This document shows, piece after piece, positions 1-8,690 of a DNA stretch of 49,792 nt. Under the pieces are notes generated by a model. That model was not told where the DNA came from, did no database searches, and saw only the letters and a program-made list of their open reading frames with translations. Position 1 is the stretch's first letter. The number at the start of each line of letters is the position of its first letter. Origin of the DNA: a bacterium (lineage in GTDB: Bacteria; Bacteroidota; Bacteroidia; NS11-12g; UBA955). The stretch covers positions 1 to 49,792 of the forward strand of contig JAQSCZ010000015.1 of assembly GCA_029945665.1 (NCBI GenBank), read 5' to 3'. Made by a program: the position numbers and the translations under genes.

Positions 1-80
1 TTTGATCAAAAACAAGAATTGAGTGGCGCTGTGGAGGTGCTGAGGTGAGCCAATTATTTAAAACAATGGTTGTATTTTTT

Positions 81-782
81 TTAATTATTCGGAGCCCCTG
101 CGTTGATCCATTTTTGAATCTTGTTTTTATCACAAACAGAGAGTGAAGCAGCTGGTGGCATTTTGTTAGGCCCGCTTGTTAAATTTATATCCCTCCATAA
201 ATTATTGTTTTGGGCTTGAATATTTAATTGAGCCCATGTGCCAAGCTTTGTAGCGCCAGTGCTATGGCAACCATTACAATTTTTAGAAATTATTGGGGCA
301 ATATCTGCAGCATAAGCATATTTGGCAGTATCACATCCACTATTGCAAGAATCATTTTTTGCACCTTGGTTCATCCATTTCAGAATTTTATACCTGTCGC
401 TTGCACTTAATCGTTGGGTTCTAGGCATCATTTTGTTAGGATCGGTGCTCACCAATACCTTCCATAAATCAGAGCCTTTCGGGTTTTGAGTATCTGTAAG
501 TTTTTTAATGTTGTTGTAATTCGTCAATACCAAACCTTCGGCCCTGTCAGTTGCGTTATGGCAACCAGTACCAACACAACTAGAAGTAAATATGGGCAAG
601 ATATCATTTTTAAAATAGGCAACAGCTGAGTCGCAATTTGATATAGGGTCTGGGTTGATTACAATTGAATCTTTAGGTGTATTGCCAGGATTTATGAGCT
701 CCTTTGGCTTATGCTCGCATCCAACAATAAATAAAAAAAGACTGGCAATTGGTAAAAAAGAGAGTTTTAGTAAGTGTTTCAT
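81..782 (-). CDS. c-type cytochrome-like lipoprotein
   Basis: A secreted protein of about 233 residues. The start chosen is the ATG at 782 (MKHLLKLSF), because the 13 residues read from the farther ATG at 821 precede a clean signal sequence. The signal ends in a lipobox-like FLFIVGC, so a lipid-anchored cell-envelope protein is likely. There are two haem-attachment-like motifs: CVGTGCH (a spaced CxxxxCH form) in the first half and CNGCH in the second, each followed by an MMPR or KMPP methionine-proline motif that can supply the axial ligand. This repeated layout matches the planctomycete-type or DUF1549-associated cytochrome c families. It lies downstream of the sigma/anti-sigma pair on the same strand and may belong to that unit. 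The electron partner is unknown. Confidence 0.75.
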   Translation of the reverse strand: MKHLLKLSFLPIASLFLFIVGCEHKPKELINPGNTPKDSIVINPDPISNCDSAVAYFKNDILPIFTSSCVGTGCHNATDRAEGLVLTNYNNIKKLTDTQNPKGSDLWKVLVSTDPNKMMPRTQRLSASDRYKILKWMNQGAKNDSCNSGCDTAKYAYAADIAPIISKNCNGCHSTGATKLGTWAQLNIQAQNNNLWRDINLTSGPNKMPPAASLSVCDKNKIQKWINAGAPNN

Positions 783-894
783 AAATTGATTAAGCAAATT
801 TAATCTATTTAAACTATTCAAAAATTGACGATTGTCATAATGGCGTAGTAAAGTTGAATGGAGTGGTATAAAACCTGGTTGAATAGGTATAAAG

Positions 895-2358
895 CTATTG
901 TCTCCAGTTCAACGGTCGACGGAAGCTAATGCCAAATTGTAAATCATTCATTCGTATAGCGTATTGCTTGTTAGCCAATTCCCATGGTTTCGAATACATG
1001 CGAAAGTTTGTATAAAAGCCCAATTGGCCGATGTCATTGATATTGGTATAAATTCCCAGTTGTGTGCTAAAACAAGTGGTGAATTGAGTCGATTTCTTTT
1101 CTTTAATGTATCCATCATTAATTAAATTAAGGTGAGTGACACTTTTCGAGGTAATAGCGCTAATTCCAGCACCTAAACCGGCAACCAACTTTGTGTTAGG
1201 CGTGATGTTTTGTTCAAAATTGAATTTTATTGGAACTGTTATGATTTGATAGCGATTTTTGGTTGCCAAAGAAAAATTCCGAGTTGCAAAATAGAAAGTT
1301 GAATCAGTTGAGCCAACTAAGTGTATCCAAAGTATTAGGTTATCTTGATAGGCTGTAATCTTATTGTCACTTTGATCTCTTGTTTCAACAGAATAACTTG
1401 TAATATTAAATCGAATATCCTCAGTGTGTAAATTATATTGCAAGCCTGATTCGATTGAAAAATGCTGCCCAAAACGGTGTCCTAATAAAAATTGAGCATG
1501 AAAACCTGTACCACTGTGGGTCATTTTATCTTTATTGGCCCATAAATCCTTGTGAATATAAGCAATAGAATCATTTTTAATAACGGCGGAATTGCCTGAT
1601 ATTTGAGGACCGGCTCCAACACTCCACCACCATTTGCTGTCAAAATCTACTGGCTGACTGGTATAATTGCTGCGAATAACCTTGCCTTTTTTTGCCTTTA
1701 GGTCTGAAATAACCTCTTTTTCTTCGGGTAGTTCAAATTTCGCCAAATTTGGTTTAGTGAATTTTCGTTTGGCTAAGGTAATGTCATTAAAATCGATGAT
1801 TGTTGGAATAATTGCTGGTAAGTCATTCTTCTGACCCCAGTTGTTATTTGCTAAATTAGTTGAAGCCTGGTTGTATTTTATGTTTTCATTAGGATTGGTT
1901 AACGACTTACCGTTATTAGTTCCTACCCGTTTGGTATTATTTAGGTTATTATCACCTAATTTGTCTGCGTCGTTTTCAAAATAACCCGCACTAACAATCG
2001 GTGAATTCGCCCCATTCTGGTTTGTTGATTCATTTATTTCTGCTGATTTAGCTAGGCTTGTTGAGTTTGAATGTTTATCTGAATCCACTTGGTTTTCAGC
2101 ATAGCTCGCTTTGGCATTATTCGCTACATGGCTGGCTGTTTTGGTTTGCATACCAATAGTGCTAAAGAGCCAACTGCTAACAGCGACCACTGCAATTATT
2201 ATAGGCAGGAGCCATAGATAAAAAGGTTTTTTCTTATCTTCATCTAATCTAGCACTAATATTCTCCCACAGTCGCTTGTCTGGCGGCAGGTGCTCGTTTT
2301 TAAAGCTATCTCCTAATTTGTTGTCAAATTCTTCTTGATTCATGACTTGTAATTTCAT
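895..2358 (-). CDS. anti-sigma factor fused to outer-membrane beta-barrel
   Basis: The N-terminus (about residues 1-45) carries one short acidic helix with the motif PPDKRLWENISARLDE, the usual cytoplasmic part of Bacteroidota anti-sigma/porin fusions. One membrane helix follows (about 46-66, FYLWLLPIIIAVVAVSSWLF). A long Asn/Ser-rich linker (about 70-230) leads to a C-terminal part rich in aromatic beta-strands that resembles an outer-membrane protein beta-barrel (about 240-487). The reading frame overlaps the end of the upstream ECF sigma gene by 35 bases, which suggests translational coupling. An alternative ATG at 2343 (MNQEEF) is equally plausible. The signal that controls it is not visible. 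Confidence 0.75.
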   Translation of the reverse strand: MKLQVMNQEEFDNKLGDSFKNEHLPPDKRLWENISARLDEDKKKPFYLWLLPIIIAVVAVSSWLFSTIGMQTKTASHVANNAKASYAENQVDSDKHSNSTSLAKSAEINESTNQNGANSPIVSAGYFENDADKLGDNNLNNTKRVGTNNGKSLTNPNENIKYNQASTNLANNNWGQKNDLPAIIPTIIDFNDITLAKRKFTKPNLAKFELPEEKEVISDLKAKKGKVIRSNYTSQPVDFDSKWWWSVGAGPQISGNSAVIKNDSIAYIHKDLWANKDKMTHSGTGFHAQFLLGHRFGQHFSIESGLQYNLHTEDIRFNITSYSVETRDQSDNKITAYQDNLILWIHLVGSTDSTFYFATRNFSLATKNRYQIITVPIKFNFEQNITPNTKLVAGLGAGISAITSKSVTHLNLINDGYIKEKKSTQFTTCFSTQLGIYTNINDIGQLGFYTNFRMYSKPWELANKQYAIRMNDLQFGISFRRPLNWRQ

Positions 2359-2884
2359 TTTTATATAATTGCCATAAAAGACCTCTAGCCCTTGTTAAGG
2401 TGCTGCGGGAAGTACTTTCTGGCATATTTAATTTTTCTGCAATTTCTTTATGACTGTACCCATCTATTGCATAGAGCATGAGTACAATACTGTAATTTTC
2501 AGGTATTCTTTTAAGCAACATTAAAACCAATTCTGAGTCAAATTTTTCTGGTGCGTCCTCTTTAATTTCCGCCATTTGCCAGGTCGATTCATCAATAGAA
2601 ACCTGAAGGGTTAGTTTCTTGTTGGCTCTCAATTTATTGATTGCTTCATTGATAAAGATTCGGGTCATCCAAGTCTCCAAACTGCTCTGAAAACTGAACT
2701 TACTAAGGTTGCTAAACACCTTAACAAAGGCATCCTGAAAGGCATCTTCGGCCAATTCCATTTCTTTCAGATATCTTTTACAAATTGCCAACATTTTTCC
2801 TGAAAAGCGATTGTATAAAGCTTCTTGCGACAACCTGTCGCCCTTCAAACATCCCTCTATCACTTGCTGCTCGGCAAATACCAT
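2324..2884 (-). CDS. ECF-type RNA polymerase sigma factor
   Basis: A 186-residue sigma-70 family protein. Region 2 spans about residues 10-95 and includes YNRFSGKMLAICKRYL and the AEDAFQDAFVKVF core-binding segment. Region 4 spans about 125-180, with a helix-turn-helix around YSHKEIAEKLNMPESTSRS. It directs polymerase to envelope-related promoters and is presumably held by the overlapping anti-sigma/barrel gene downstream. A paralogue of the same build lies at 44229-44771. It starts with ATG at 2884, about 17 bases after a minus-strand TAAATTTG box. Confidence 0.9.
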   Translation of the reverse strand: MVFAEQQVIEGCLKGDRLSQEALYNRFSGKMLAICKRYLKEMELAEDAFQDAFVKVFSNLSKFSFQSSLETWMTRIFINEAINKLRANKKLTLQVSIDESTWQMAEIKEDAPEKFDSELVLMLLKRIPENYSIVLMLYAIDGYSHKEIAEKLNMPESTSRSTLTRARGLLWQLYKNEITSHESRRI

Positions 2885-2901
2885 ACTGATTAATCGTTAG
2901 A

Positions 2902-2909
2902 CAAATTTA
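2902..2909 (-). promoter_or_regulatory. candidate -7 box (TAAATTTG) for ECF sigma gene
   Basis: Read on the minus strand, TAAATTTG matches the Bacteroidota TAnnTTTG -7 element and ends 17 bases before the sigma ATG. A -33 TTG at the expected distance is not clear, so the call is tentative. Confidence 0.45.
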
Positions 2910-3049
2910 AGCAATAAAACGCTGCAATTTTTGAAAAAATAAATAAAAATAATTGCGTTTTGGTAGTTCGCCTTAAAATATTCTTAAGAAAAATGACAAT
3001 AATTTGACGGATTTAGCGTTGTAAGTATAATTCCTTTTTAATTTAATTT

Positions 3050-5080
3050 ATGCTTTACAAAACCATTCTGTGGTTCGTGATTTTAGTTAATCTCACGCCA
3101 CTTCGTGCGCAACAAAATGAAACCAATTTTAGGGTCAATTTTAAGGTCGATGAATCGATACTCGACAGCGAAGATTTTATTGTTTTAGATGCGCTTATTT
3201 CCGAGGCAAAATTATTTACCTATTATGAGTTAACCTTAACAGCTCATACAGACAATGATGGTAGTAATTCCTATAATTTTATGCTCTCTAATAAAAGAGC
3301 CGAATCAGTGATTAATTATTTGCAATCAAATGGTTTGAACCCCAAGGTAATGGACATTGCTTGGTATGGCGAAAAAATGCCAGAAGCGTCTAATACCAGC
3401 AACGAAGGTAAAGCCCTTAACAGAAGGGTTGAGGTTAATCTTAGGAAGTATCAATTAAATGGCACCTCCGACTTGTTAAAAGCTACTGGAGGGGATTATG
3501 CACAGCAATACAACATCGATCCATCAAAAGACAATACCATTGTTGGAAAAAATGGAACAAGGGTTTTTATTCCCAAAAATTCAATTCTTACATCTGATGG
3601 CCGAGTTCTAGGGAGCGAAATCGTGAACATTACGTTAGAAGAATTTCTGAATCCCAATGATGCAATTTTCAATCAACTTTCAACACTTAGCAATGGTAAA
3701 ATATTAGAAAGTGGCGGTATGTTTAATTTAAATGCCAGTTACAATGGACAGCAACTAAAAATTAAGCAAGGAGAGTCAATCCAAGTTGAAATGCCTTCTC
3801 TTAATCTAAAGAATGACATGCAAATTTTTGTTGGTGAAAAAAATACGCAAGGCATCACTGTTTGGAATCCAACGGCAAAACCTTTTGGCATAAAGAGCAA
3901 TAAAAAAGTAGACATGCCTTTTGTAAAAATAGATACCGATTATCTCAAAAAACTAAAGCAAGTCATTAATTATGAAAAGATGTCTGCGATGGAATCTATT
4001 TACCAACTGCCTAAAACTAAAGCAAGGCCCTTAGCTCCAAAAATTCCAGTTTTGTCAAAATATCCAGACGCATTATCCTTTTTTTCAAAGACCGACAGGC
4101 TGTTTAAAAGCAAAGCAAAGCGCGCGCGAATTCTTCAAAAGGAGCACGACAGAATTGATAGAAGAAATGAGGCTAAAATGGCCCGATATCAGAAAAGTTT
4201 GGAAATATACAACACGCTAGTTAAATCCCTTTCTATAGATTCCATGATGTTTATAACCGGTCAGGACGCCTTCTACGATTGGCTTAAAACACAGAAAAAA
4301 TTAGCGGATAAGTCCATATTGGAGTATGAAAAATTGGGATTTAATCATGCAATTGATCATCTGATTGACTTGAGTAATGCAAATAAACTAAAGGAAAATT
4401 TAACCCCTGCTATTTTGGTTAATAATTCTAGTTATACAAGCGATGAACACTTAAATTATTTACAATTGCTCGAAAAACAAGCCTTCATTAATCAGTTGAT
4501 ACAAACTCCCTTTGACGGCATCGTGAGTAAATACAGTGTTCAAGGTCGTGTGAATCTGGATCGTTATTTAGAGAAAGAATCAAGGATTAATTATTACGAA
4601 GTATCAAATAATAAATTTACAGCCAATTTTATAAAAACACAACCACATTTGGTCTCTATGTTTAATAAGGCCAATGAAGAGCTAATGGATAAGCGTGATA
4701 AAATGGGCGTGGCCGATATGAATATGGTTAACACCGTTTACCAAGCAAGTATTTCCAATTTTGGCCCCATTAATTGCGACCGCTTCGCCAATACACCTCA
4801 ACTCGTTAATGTTAAAATTAATTGTGAAAAAGAGGCGCAAATATCATTTTTTATACCTTCGATGAATAGTTATTTATATGCCAATAAGAATGGTCTTACT
4901 AATCAATATGAAGTTAACCTGCCAGCTGGAACGGCTGCAATAATGGTTGTGGTCGGTTTGCACAACAATTCACCTGTGTTCGAAAAGCACCATTATAAAA
5001 TAACCAAAAATTTAAGCATCACTGCTGCACCAATACCCACTACTTTAAAGCAAATAAAGCAGCAAGTTAGCTTGATTTAA
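3050..5080 (+). CDS. OmpA-domain envelope protein
   Basis: A 676-residue exported protein with a signal peptide (about 1-20, ending LRAQ). An OmpA-like peptidoglycan-binding domain follows at about residues 25-135: FKVDESILDSEDF, then TAHTDNDGSNSYNFMLSNKRAESV, and the terminal GKALNRRVEVNLR motif. The middle contains a segment of the type found in Bacteroidota surface proteins (YNIDPSKDNTIVGKNGTRVFIPKNS, about 155-185). The long C-terminal part is charged and helical (about 300-560), followed by a small beta-rich end; I recognise no family for it. It probably tethers the outer membrane or a surface complex to peptidoglycan. It is a single-gene unit closed by a UUCG-loop terminator. Confidence 0.75.
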   Translation: MLYKTILWFVILVNLTPLRAQQNETNFRVNFKVDESILDSEDFIVLDALISEAKLFTYYELTLTAHTDNDGSNSYNFMLSNKRAESVINYLQSNGLNPKVMDIAWYGEKMPEASNTSNEGKALNRRVEVNLRKYQLNGTSDLLKATGGDYAQQYNIDPSKDNTIVGKNGTRVFIPKNSILTSDGRVLGSEIVNITLEEFLNPNDAIFNQLSTLSNGKILESGGMFNLNASYNGQQLKIKQGESIQVEMPSLNLKNDMQIFVGEKNTQGITVWNPTAKPFGIKSNKKVDMPFVKIDTDYLKKLKQVINYEKMSAMESIYQLPKTKARPLAPKIPVLSKYPDALSFFSKTDRLFKSKAKRARILQKEHDRIDRRNEAKMARYQKSLEIYNTLVKSLSIDSMMFITGQDAFYDWLKTQKKLADKSILEYEKLGFNHAIDHLIDLSNANKLKENLTPAILVNNSSYTSDEHLNYLQLLEKQAFINQLIQTPFDGIVSKYSVQGRVNLDRYLEKESRINYYEVSNNKFTANFIKTQPHLVSMFNKANEELMDKRDKMGVADMNMVNTVYQASISNFGPINCDRFANTPQLVNVKINCEKEAQISFFIPSMNSYLYANKNGLTNQYEVNLPAGTAAIMVVVGLHNNSPVFEKHHYKITKNLSITAAPIPTTLKQIKQQVSLI

Positions 5081-5110
5081 GACCTTTAGAATCTCCCTTT
5101 CTTCAATTAA

Positions 5111-5136
5111 AGCAGGTGTTCGCATCTGCTTTTTTT
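5111..5136 (+). terminator. rho-independent terminator after OmpA-domain gene
   Basis: The 8-bp stem agcaggtg/catctgct (one G-T pair) closes on a ttcg loop and is followed by a run of T. It lies 31 bases after the stop codon. Confidence 0.9.
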
Positions 5137-5188
5137 GTGAATTCACTGTCCTAAAACCTTTCGTTAGTTAAGAATTAATAAAAAAATG

Positions 5189-5196
5189 TATCTTTG
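5189..5196 (+). promoter_or_regulatory. -7 box of thrS promoter (TATCTTTG)
   Basis: TATCTTTG fits the Bacteroidota TAnnTTTG element and is followed by the usual GC-containing start region. It lies between the upstream in-frame ATG at 5186 and the MSEIK ATG at 5210, which decides for the latter as the start. The leader would be only about 8-10 bases. Confidence 0.75.
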
Positions 5197-5209
5197 CGGT
5201 CCTTTTTTT

Positions 5210-7147
5210 ATGTCGGAAATCAAGATTACATTGCCTGATGGCTCAGTTAAACAATATGAAGCAGGAACTTCCGCTTTGCAAATAGCGCAAAGCATCAGTG
5301 AAGGCCTAGCAAGAAATATTATTGCAGCAAAAGTGAATGGTAAAGTGGTAGATGTAACCTTACCTATACTAACAGATGCTGACTTGGTGCTGTTGAAATG
5401 GGAAGATAAAGAAGGAAAAAACACGTTTTGGCATTCTTCGGCTCACTTATTGGCCGAAGCTTTAGAATTCTTATATCCAGGAGTTAAATTTGGAATTGGA
5501 CCTGCTATTGATTCAGGGTTCTATTACGACATTGATTTCGGTGACCATAAATTCACAAGTGAAGACTTCAGCAAATTGGAAAACAAAATGCTTGAATTGG
5601 CTAAAAGCGACAATAAATACGAGCGTAAAGAAGTTTCAAAGGCCGATGCCACCGCGTATTTTACTGAAAAGGGTGATCAATATAAATTAGAACTAATTCA
5701 GGATTTGAACGATGGAGAAATCACGTTCTATTCTCAAGGGAATTTCACAGATTTATGTCGCGGTCCACATATACCGGGCACTGGCTTTATCAAAGCCGTT
5801 AAAATTACAAGTCTTGCTGGTGCATACTGGAGAGGTAATGAGAAGAATAAACAACTCACCAGAATATATGGTATCACTTTTCCTAAAAAAGCGGAATTAG
5901 ATGCCCATATCTTAATGCTAGAGGAAGCCAAAAAGCGCGACCACAGGGTATTGGGTAAAGATTTAGAGATTTTTTGTTTCGATGATGATGTTGGACCTGG
6001 TTTGCCATTGTGGTTGCCCAAAGGTGCTGCTATTATTGAACGTTTAGAAGAATTTGCAAAGAAAACTGAGAAGGAAGCAGGATATGTGCGCGTTAAATCG
6101 CCACACATAGCAAAGGAAAGCATGTATATTAAGAGTGGTCACTTGCCTTATTACCAAGACAGCATGTTCCCACCAATGGAGTTAGATGGTACCAAGTATT
6201 ATCTAAAACCTATGAACTGTCCGCACCACCATAAGATATTTGACGCTACTCCGAAATCATACAAAGACCTTCCAGTGCGTTATGCAGAGTATGGTACTTG
6301 TTACCGTTATGAGCAAAGTGGAGAGTTATTTGGACTCATGCGTGTTCGCTCATTAACAATGAACGATGCACATATATATTGTACAAAAGCGCAATTCGAA
6401 GAAGAGTTTAAGGCAGTAAATAATTTGTATCTCAAGTACTTTAAAGTGTTTGGTATTGAAAAATATGTGATGCGTTTTAGCAAACATGACCCAAAGAAAT
6501 TAGGTCAGAAATACATTAACTCGCCCGAACTTTGGAAAGAAACTGAGGACATGGTGCGCAATGTGTTGATTAGCGCAGGTATTCCTTATGTTGAGGTAGA
6601 AGATGAAGCGGCTTTTTACGGTCCCAAAATAGATATACAGATATGGAGTGCTATTGGTAGAGAGTTTACATTGGCTACCAATCAGGTTGATTTTGCCCAA
6701 GCAGAAAAGTTTGATTTGTCTTTTATCAATGAGAAAAGTGAAAAAGAAAGACCTTTGATATTGCATCGTGCGCCTTTAAGTACCCATGAAAGATTCATAG
6801 GTTTTTTATTAGAACATTATGCTGGTAAATTTCCATTGTGGTTGGCTCCCGAGCAATTAATTATACTGCCAATTAGCGAAAAATATCAAGAATATGCAGA
6901 AAATGTTTTAAAAGTCCTTAAAAAGCACGATATTCGCGCCCTCATTGACGATAGGTCGGAAAAAACTGGAAAGAAAATACGCGATGCTGAAATGAAGAAA
7001 CTCCCGCTAATGTTAATAGTTGGCGAAAAAGAGCAAGCAGAAAACACAGTGTCGGTAAGAAAACAAGGTGGCGAAGATTTGGGTACAATGAGCGTTGAAG
7101 GTTTAACAGACTGGATAAACAAAGAAATAGAGAAACAATTAAATTAA
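5210..7147 (+). CDS. thrS: threonyl-tRNA synthetase
   Basis: Charges tRNA-Thr with threonine in the cytoplasm. From the chosen start (MSEIKITLPDG) the protein has 645 residues, the normal length. The order is an N-terminal TGS domain (1-60), the editing/second additional domain with HSSAHLLAEAL (zinc-type HxxxH) and the TDLCRGPHIP motif, the class II catalytic core (about 240-535) with MNCPHHHKIF, RYEQSGELFGLMRVR and APLSTHERFIGFLLEHYAG, and the anticodon-binding domain (about 545-640, QLIILPISEKYQEYA). The start follows the promoter box position. It heads the translation cluster thrS-infC-rpmI-rplT, with infC 7 bases downstream. Confidence 0.97.
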   Translation: MSEIKITLPDGSVKQYEAGTSALQIAQSISEGLARNIIAAKVNGKVVDVTLPILTDADLVLLKWEDKEGKNTFWHSSAHLLAEALEFLYPGVKFGIGPAIDSGFYYDIDFGDHKFTSEDFSKLENKMLELAKSDNKYERKEVSKADATAYFTEKGDQYKLELIQDLNDGEITFYSQGNFTDLCRGPHIPGTGFIKAVKITSLAGAYWRGNEKNKQLTRIYGITFPKKAELDAHILMLEEAKKRDHRVLGKDLEIFCFDDDVGPGLPLWLPKGAAIIERLEEFAKKTEKEAGYVRVKSPHIAKESMYIKSGHLPYYQDSMFPPMELDGTKYYLKPMNCPHHHKIFDATPKSYKDLPVRYAEYGTCYRYEQSGELFGLMRVRSLTMNDAHIYCTKAQFEEEFKAVNNLYLKYFKVFGIEKYVMRFSKHDPKKLGQKYINSPELWKETEDMVRNVLISAGIPYVEVEDEAAFYGPKIDIQIWSAIGREFTLATNQVDFAQAEKFDLSFINEKSEKERPLILHRAPLSTHERFIGFLLEHYAGKFPLWLAPEQLIILPISEKYQEYAENVLKVLKKHDIRALIDDRSEKTGKKIRDAEMKKLPLMLIVGEKEQAENTVSVRKQGGEDLGTMSVEGLTDWINKEIEKQLN

Positions 7148-7154
7148 TTAGAGA

Positions 7155-7742
7155 TTGCAAAAAAAACCGTATTCACCAAAGCCTACAAGGCCAAAAACGA
7201 ACAAGCCAAGAGTTAATAGAGGTAGAAGAGAGGCTTTACACAAAATCAATGGATTCATTACAGCTTCTGAAGTCAGAGTTGTAGGAGATGGCATTGAGTC
7301 TGGCGTTTATTCTATTAGCGAAGCACGCAAAATTGCGGCAGCCATGGAACTTGATTTGGTGGAAATCTCTCCAAATGCTGAACCACCGGTTTGTAAAGTA
7401 GTTGATTACAACAAATACTTATACGAGCAAAAGAAAAAAATGAAGGAGCTAAAAGCGACTGCCATTGTAAACGAGGTAAAGGAAATCAGATTTGGACCTA
7501 ACACCGACGAGCATGATGTTGATTTTAAAATAAAACATGCTACGAAGTTCTTAGGCGAAGGTGCAAAGGTAAGAGCTTATGTGTTTTTTAAAGGTAGAAC
7601 CATAATATACAAAGAAAGAGGTTATGATCTATTGATGCGTTTTGCAAATAAATTAACTGAAGACGGCATCGCCAAATTAGAATCGCCGCCAAAACAAGAA
7701 GGAAAGAAAATGATTATTCTCTTAGGCCCAATTAAGAAATAA
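7155..7742 (+). CDS. infC: translation initiation factor IF-3
   Basis: Binds the 30S subunit and proofreads start codon choice. The start is a TTG at 7155: an in-frame TAG lies two codons upstream (7149-7151) and there is no ATG before the conserved domain, so a non-ATG start is forced. The IF3 N-domain (about 30-100) begins INGFITASEVRVVGDGIESGVYS and contains CKVVDYNKYLYEQ. The C-domain (about 105-195) begins VKEIRFGPNTDEHDVDFKIKH and ends MIILLGPIKK. The first 28 residues are a basic, proline-rich extension. A rare start codon fits the known autocontrol of infC, in which IF-3 rejects its own start codon; that this works here is inferred. Confidence 0.95.
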   Translation: MQKKPYSPKPTRPKTNKPRVNRGRREALHKINGFITASEVRVVGDGIESGVYSISEARKIAAAMELDLVEISPNAEPPVCKVVDYNKYLYEQKKKMKELKATAIVNEVKEIRFGPNTDEHDVDFKIKHATKFLGEGAKVRAYVFFKGRTIIYKERGYDLLMRFANKLTEDGIAKLESPPKQEGKKMIILLGPIKK

Positions 7743-7765
7743 TCGAACCATTAATTAATAAATAT

Positions 7766-7773
7766 AAAAGGAG
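7766..7773 (+). promoter_or_regulatory. strong Shine-Dalgarno sequence of rpmI (AAAAGGAG)
   Basis: AAAAGGAG ends 9 bases before the rpmI ATG. Such a full anti-SD match is uncommon among the genes in this window, most of which have only A/T-rich leaders. Confidence 0.7.
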
Positions 7774-7782
7774 CAACAAGTT

Positions 7783-7983
7783 ATGCCAAAAATGAAGACC
7801 AATAGCAGTGCTAAGAAAAGAGTTAGTCTTACTGCATCAGGAAAAATAAAACGCAAAAAAGCGTTTAAAAATCACATCTTAACAAAAAAATCTACCAAAC
7901 GTAAACGTGGCTTAACCCAAGGTGGTTTAGTAAACGATACAGATATGCCAAACATGAGATTCATGTTGACTATCGGTAAATAA
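7783..7983 (+). CDS. rpmI: 50S ribosomal protein L35
   Basis: A very basic 66-residue protein of the normal length for bL35. It starts [14 protein letters not shown] and has the conserved core [20 protein letters not shown]. It is part of the large ribosomal subunit. It stands 40 bases after infC and 96 bases before rplT, in the classic infC-rpmI-rplT order, and has an unusually clear Shine-Dalgarno sequence. Confidence 0.97.
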   Translation: MPKMKTNSSAKKRVSLTASGKIKRKKAFKNHILTKKSTKRKRGLTQGGLVNDTDMPNMRFMLTIGK

Positions 7984-8005
7984 TTAGAATTAATAAAGAC
8001 TTTGC

Positions 8006-8040
8006 CAGGCCATAAAGCTTCTGCCCTAGTAGAACGCCTG
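8006..8040 (+). promoter_or_regulatory. possible structured leader before rplT
   Basis: Helix caggc (8006-8010) with gcctg (8036-8040) encloses a second helix ttct (8019-8022) with agaa (8031-8034). The two are separated by an asymmetric internal loop of about eight bases on the 5' side. L20 is known in other phyla to bind rRNA-like leaders of its own operon. The similarity here is only architectural. Confidence 0.3.
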
Positions 8041-8079
8041 TCATAACATCAATAACTCAAAAAGTAACAAAGTAAAAAA

Positions 8080-8643
8080 ATGCCTCGTTCAGTTAATCAC
8101 GTAGCCAGTAAAGCACGTAGAAAAAAAGTCCTCAAAATGGCCAAAGGCTATTTTGGAAGAAGAAAAAATGTATGGACCGTCGCTAAAAACGCGGTTGAAA
8201 AAGCCTTAGGTTATGCCTATCGCGACAGAAAACAAAAGAAAAGAAATATCCGTTCTATCTGGATCGTGCGTATCAACGCTGCGGTTAGAGAATTTGATAT
8301 GTCTTACTCTCAATTTATCGGTAAATGCAACGCTGCGGGTATCACCTTGAACAGAAAAGCATTGGCTGATTTAGCGTTAAACCACCCAGAAGCTTTTAAA
8401 GCAATCGTTATGGAAGTAGAAGATGCAACGCCTGTATCTCGTCCAGATAACGAACCTAGAGCTACAAGATTAAGAGAAGCTGCTCCAGTAGTTGTTGAGA
8501 AAACTACCAAACCTAAAGCTGAAAAATCTGCTGCGCAAGTAGCGGTTGCAGAGGTTGAAACTGTTGAAGCAGAAACTGAAGAAGTGAAAGTGCCTAAAGC
8601 CAAAAAGAAAAAGGCAGAAGACACCGAAAATTCTGAAGCATAA
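8080..8643 (+). CDS. rplT: 50S ribosomal protein L20 with long C-terminal tail
   Basis: The first 115 or so residues are a normal bL20: [64 protein letters not shown] and the terminal [17 protein letters not shown]. It is an early assembly protein of the 50S subunit. Family members usually stop near residue 115-120. This one runs on to 187, with about 70 extra residues rich in Ala, Glu, Lys and Val, ending in [13 protein letters not shown]. The tail is low complexity and probably disordered. It is in frame, with no sign of frameshift, and is followed by a strong terminator that closes the operon. Confidence 0.96.
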   Translation: MPRSVNHVASKARRKKVLKMAKGYFGRRKNVWTVAKNAVEKALGYAYRDRKQKKRNIRSIWIVRINAAVREFDMSYSQFIGKCNAAGITLNRKALADLALNHPEAFKAIVMEVEDATPVSRPDNEPRATRLREAAPVVVEKTTKPKAEKSAAQVAVAEVETVEAETEEVKVPKAKKKKAEDTENSEA

Positions 8644-8663
8644 TTTAAATATTAAATATTGGA

Positions 8664-8690
8664 AAGGAAGTCGAAAGACTTCCTTTTTTT
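8664..8690 (+). terminator. rho-independent terminator of thrS-rplT operon
   Basis: A perfect 9-bp stem aaggaagtc/gacttcctt with a GAAA tetraloop, followed by T residues. Confidence 0.95.

Noticed and set aside
228-410. Plus-strand ORF opposite the haem lipoprotein gene
   Set aside because: Lies wholly inside a better supported gene on the other strand and shows no domain.
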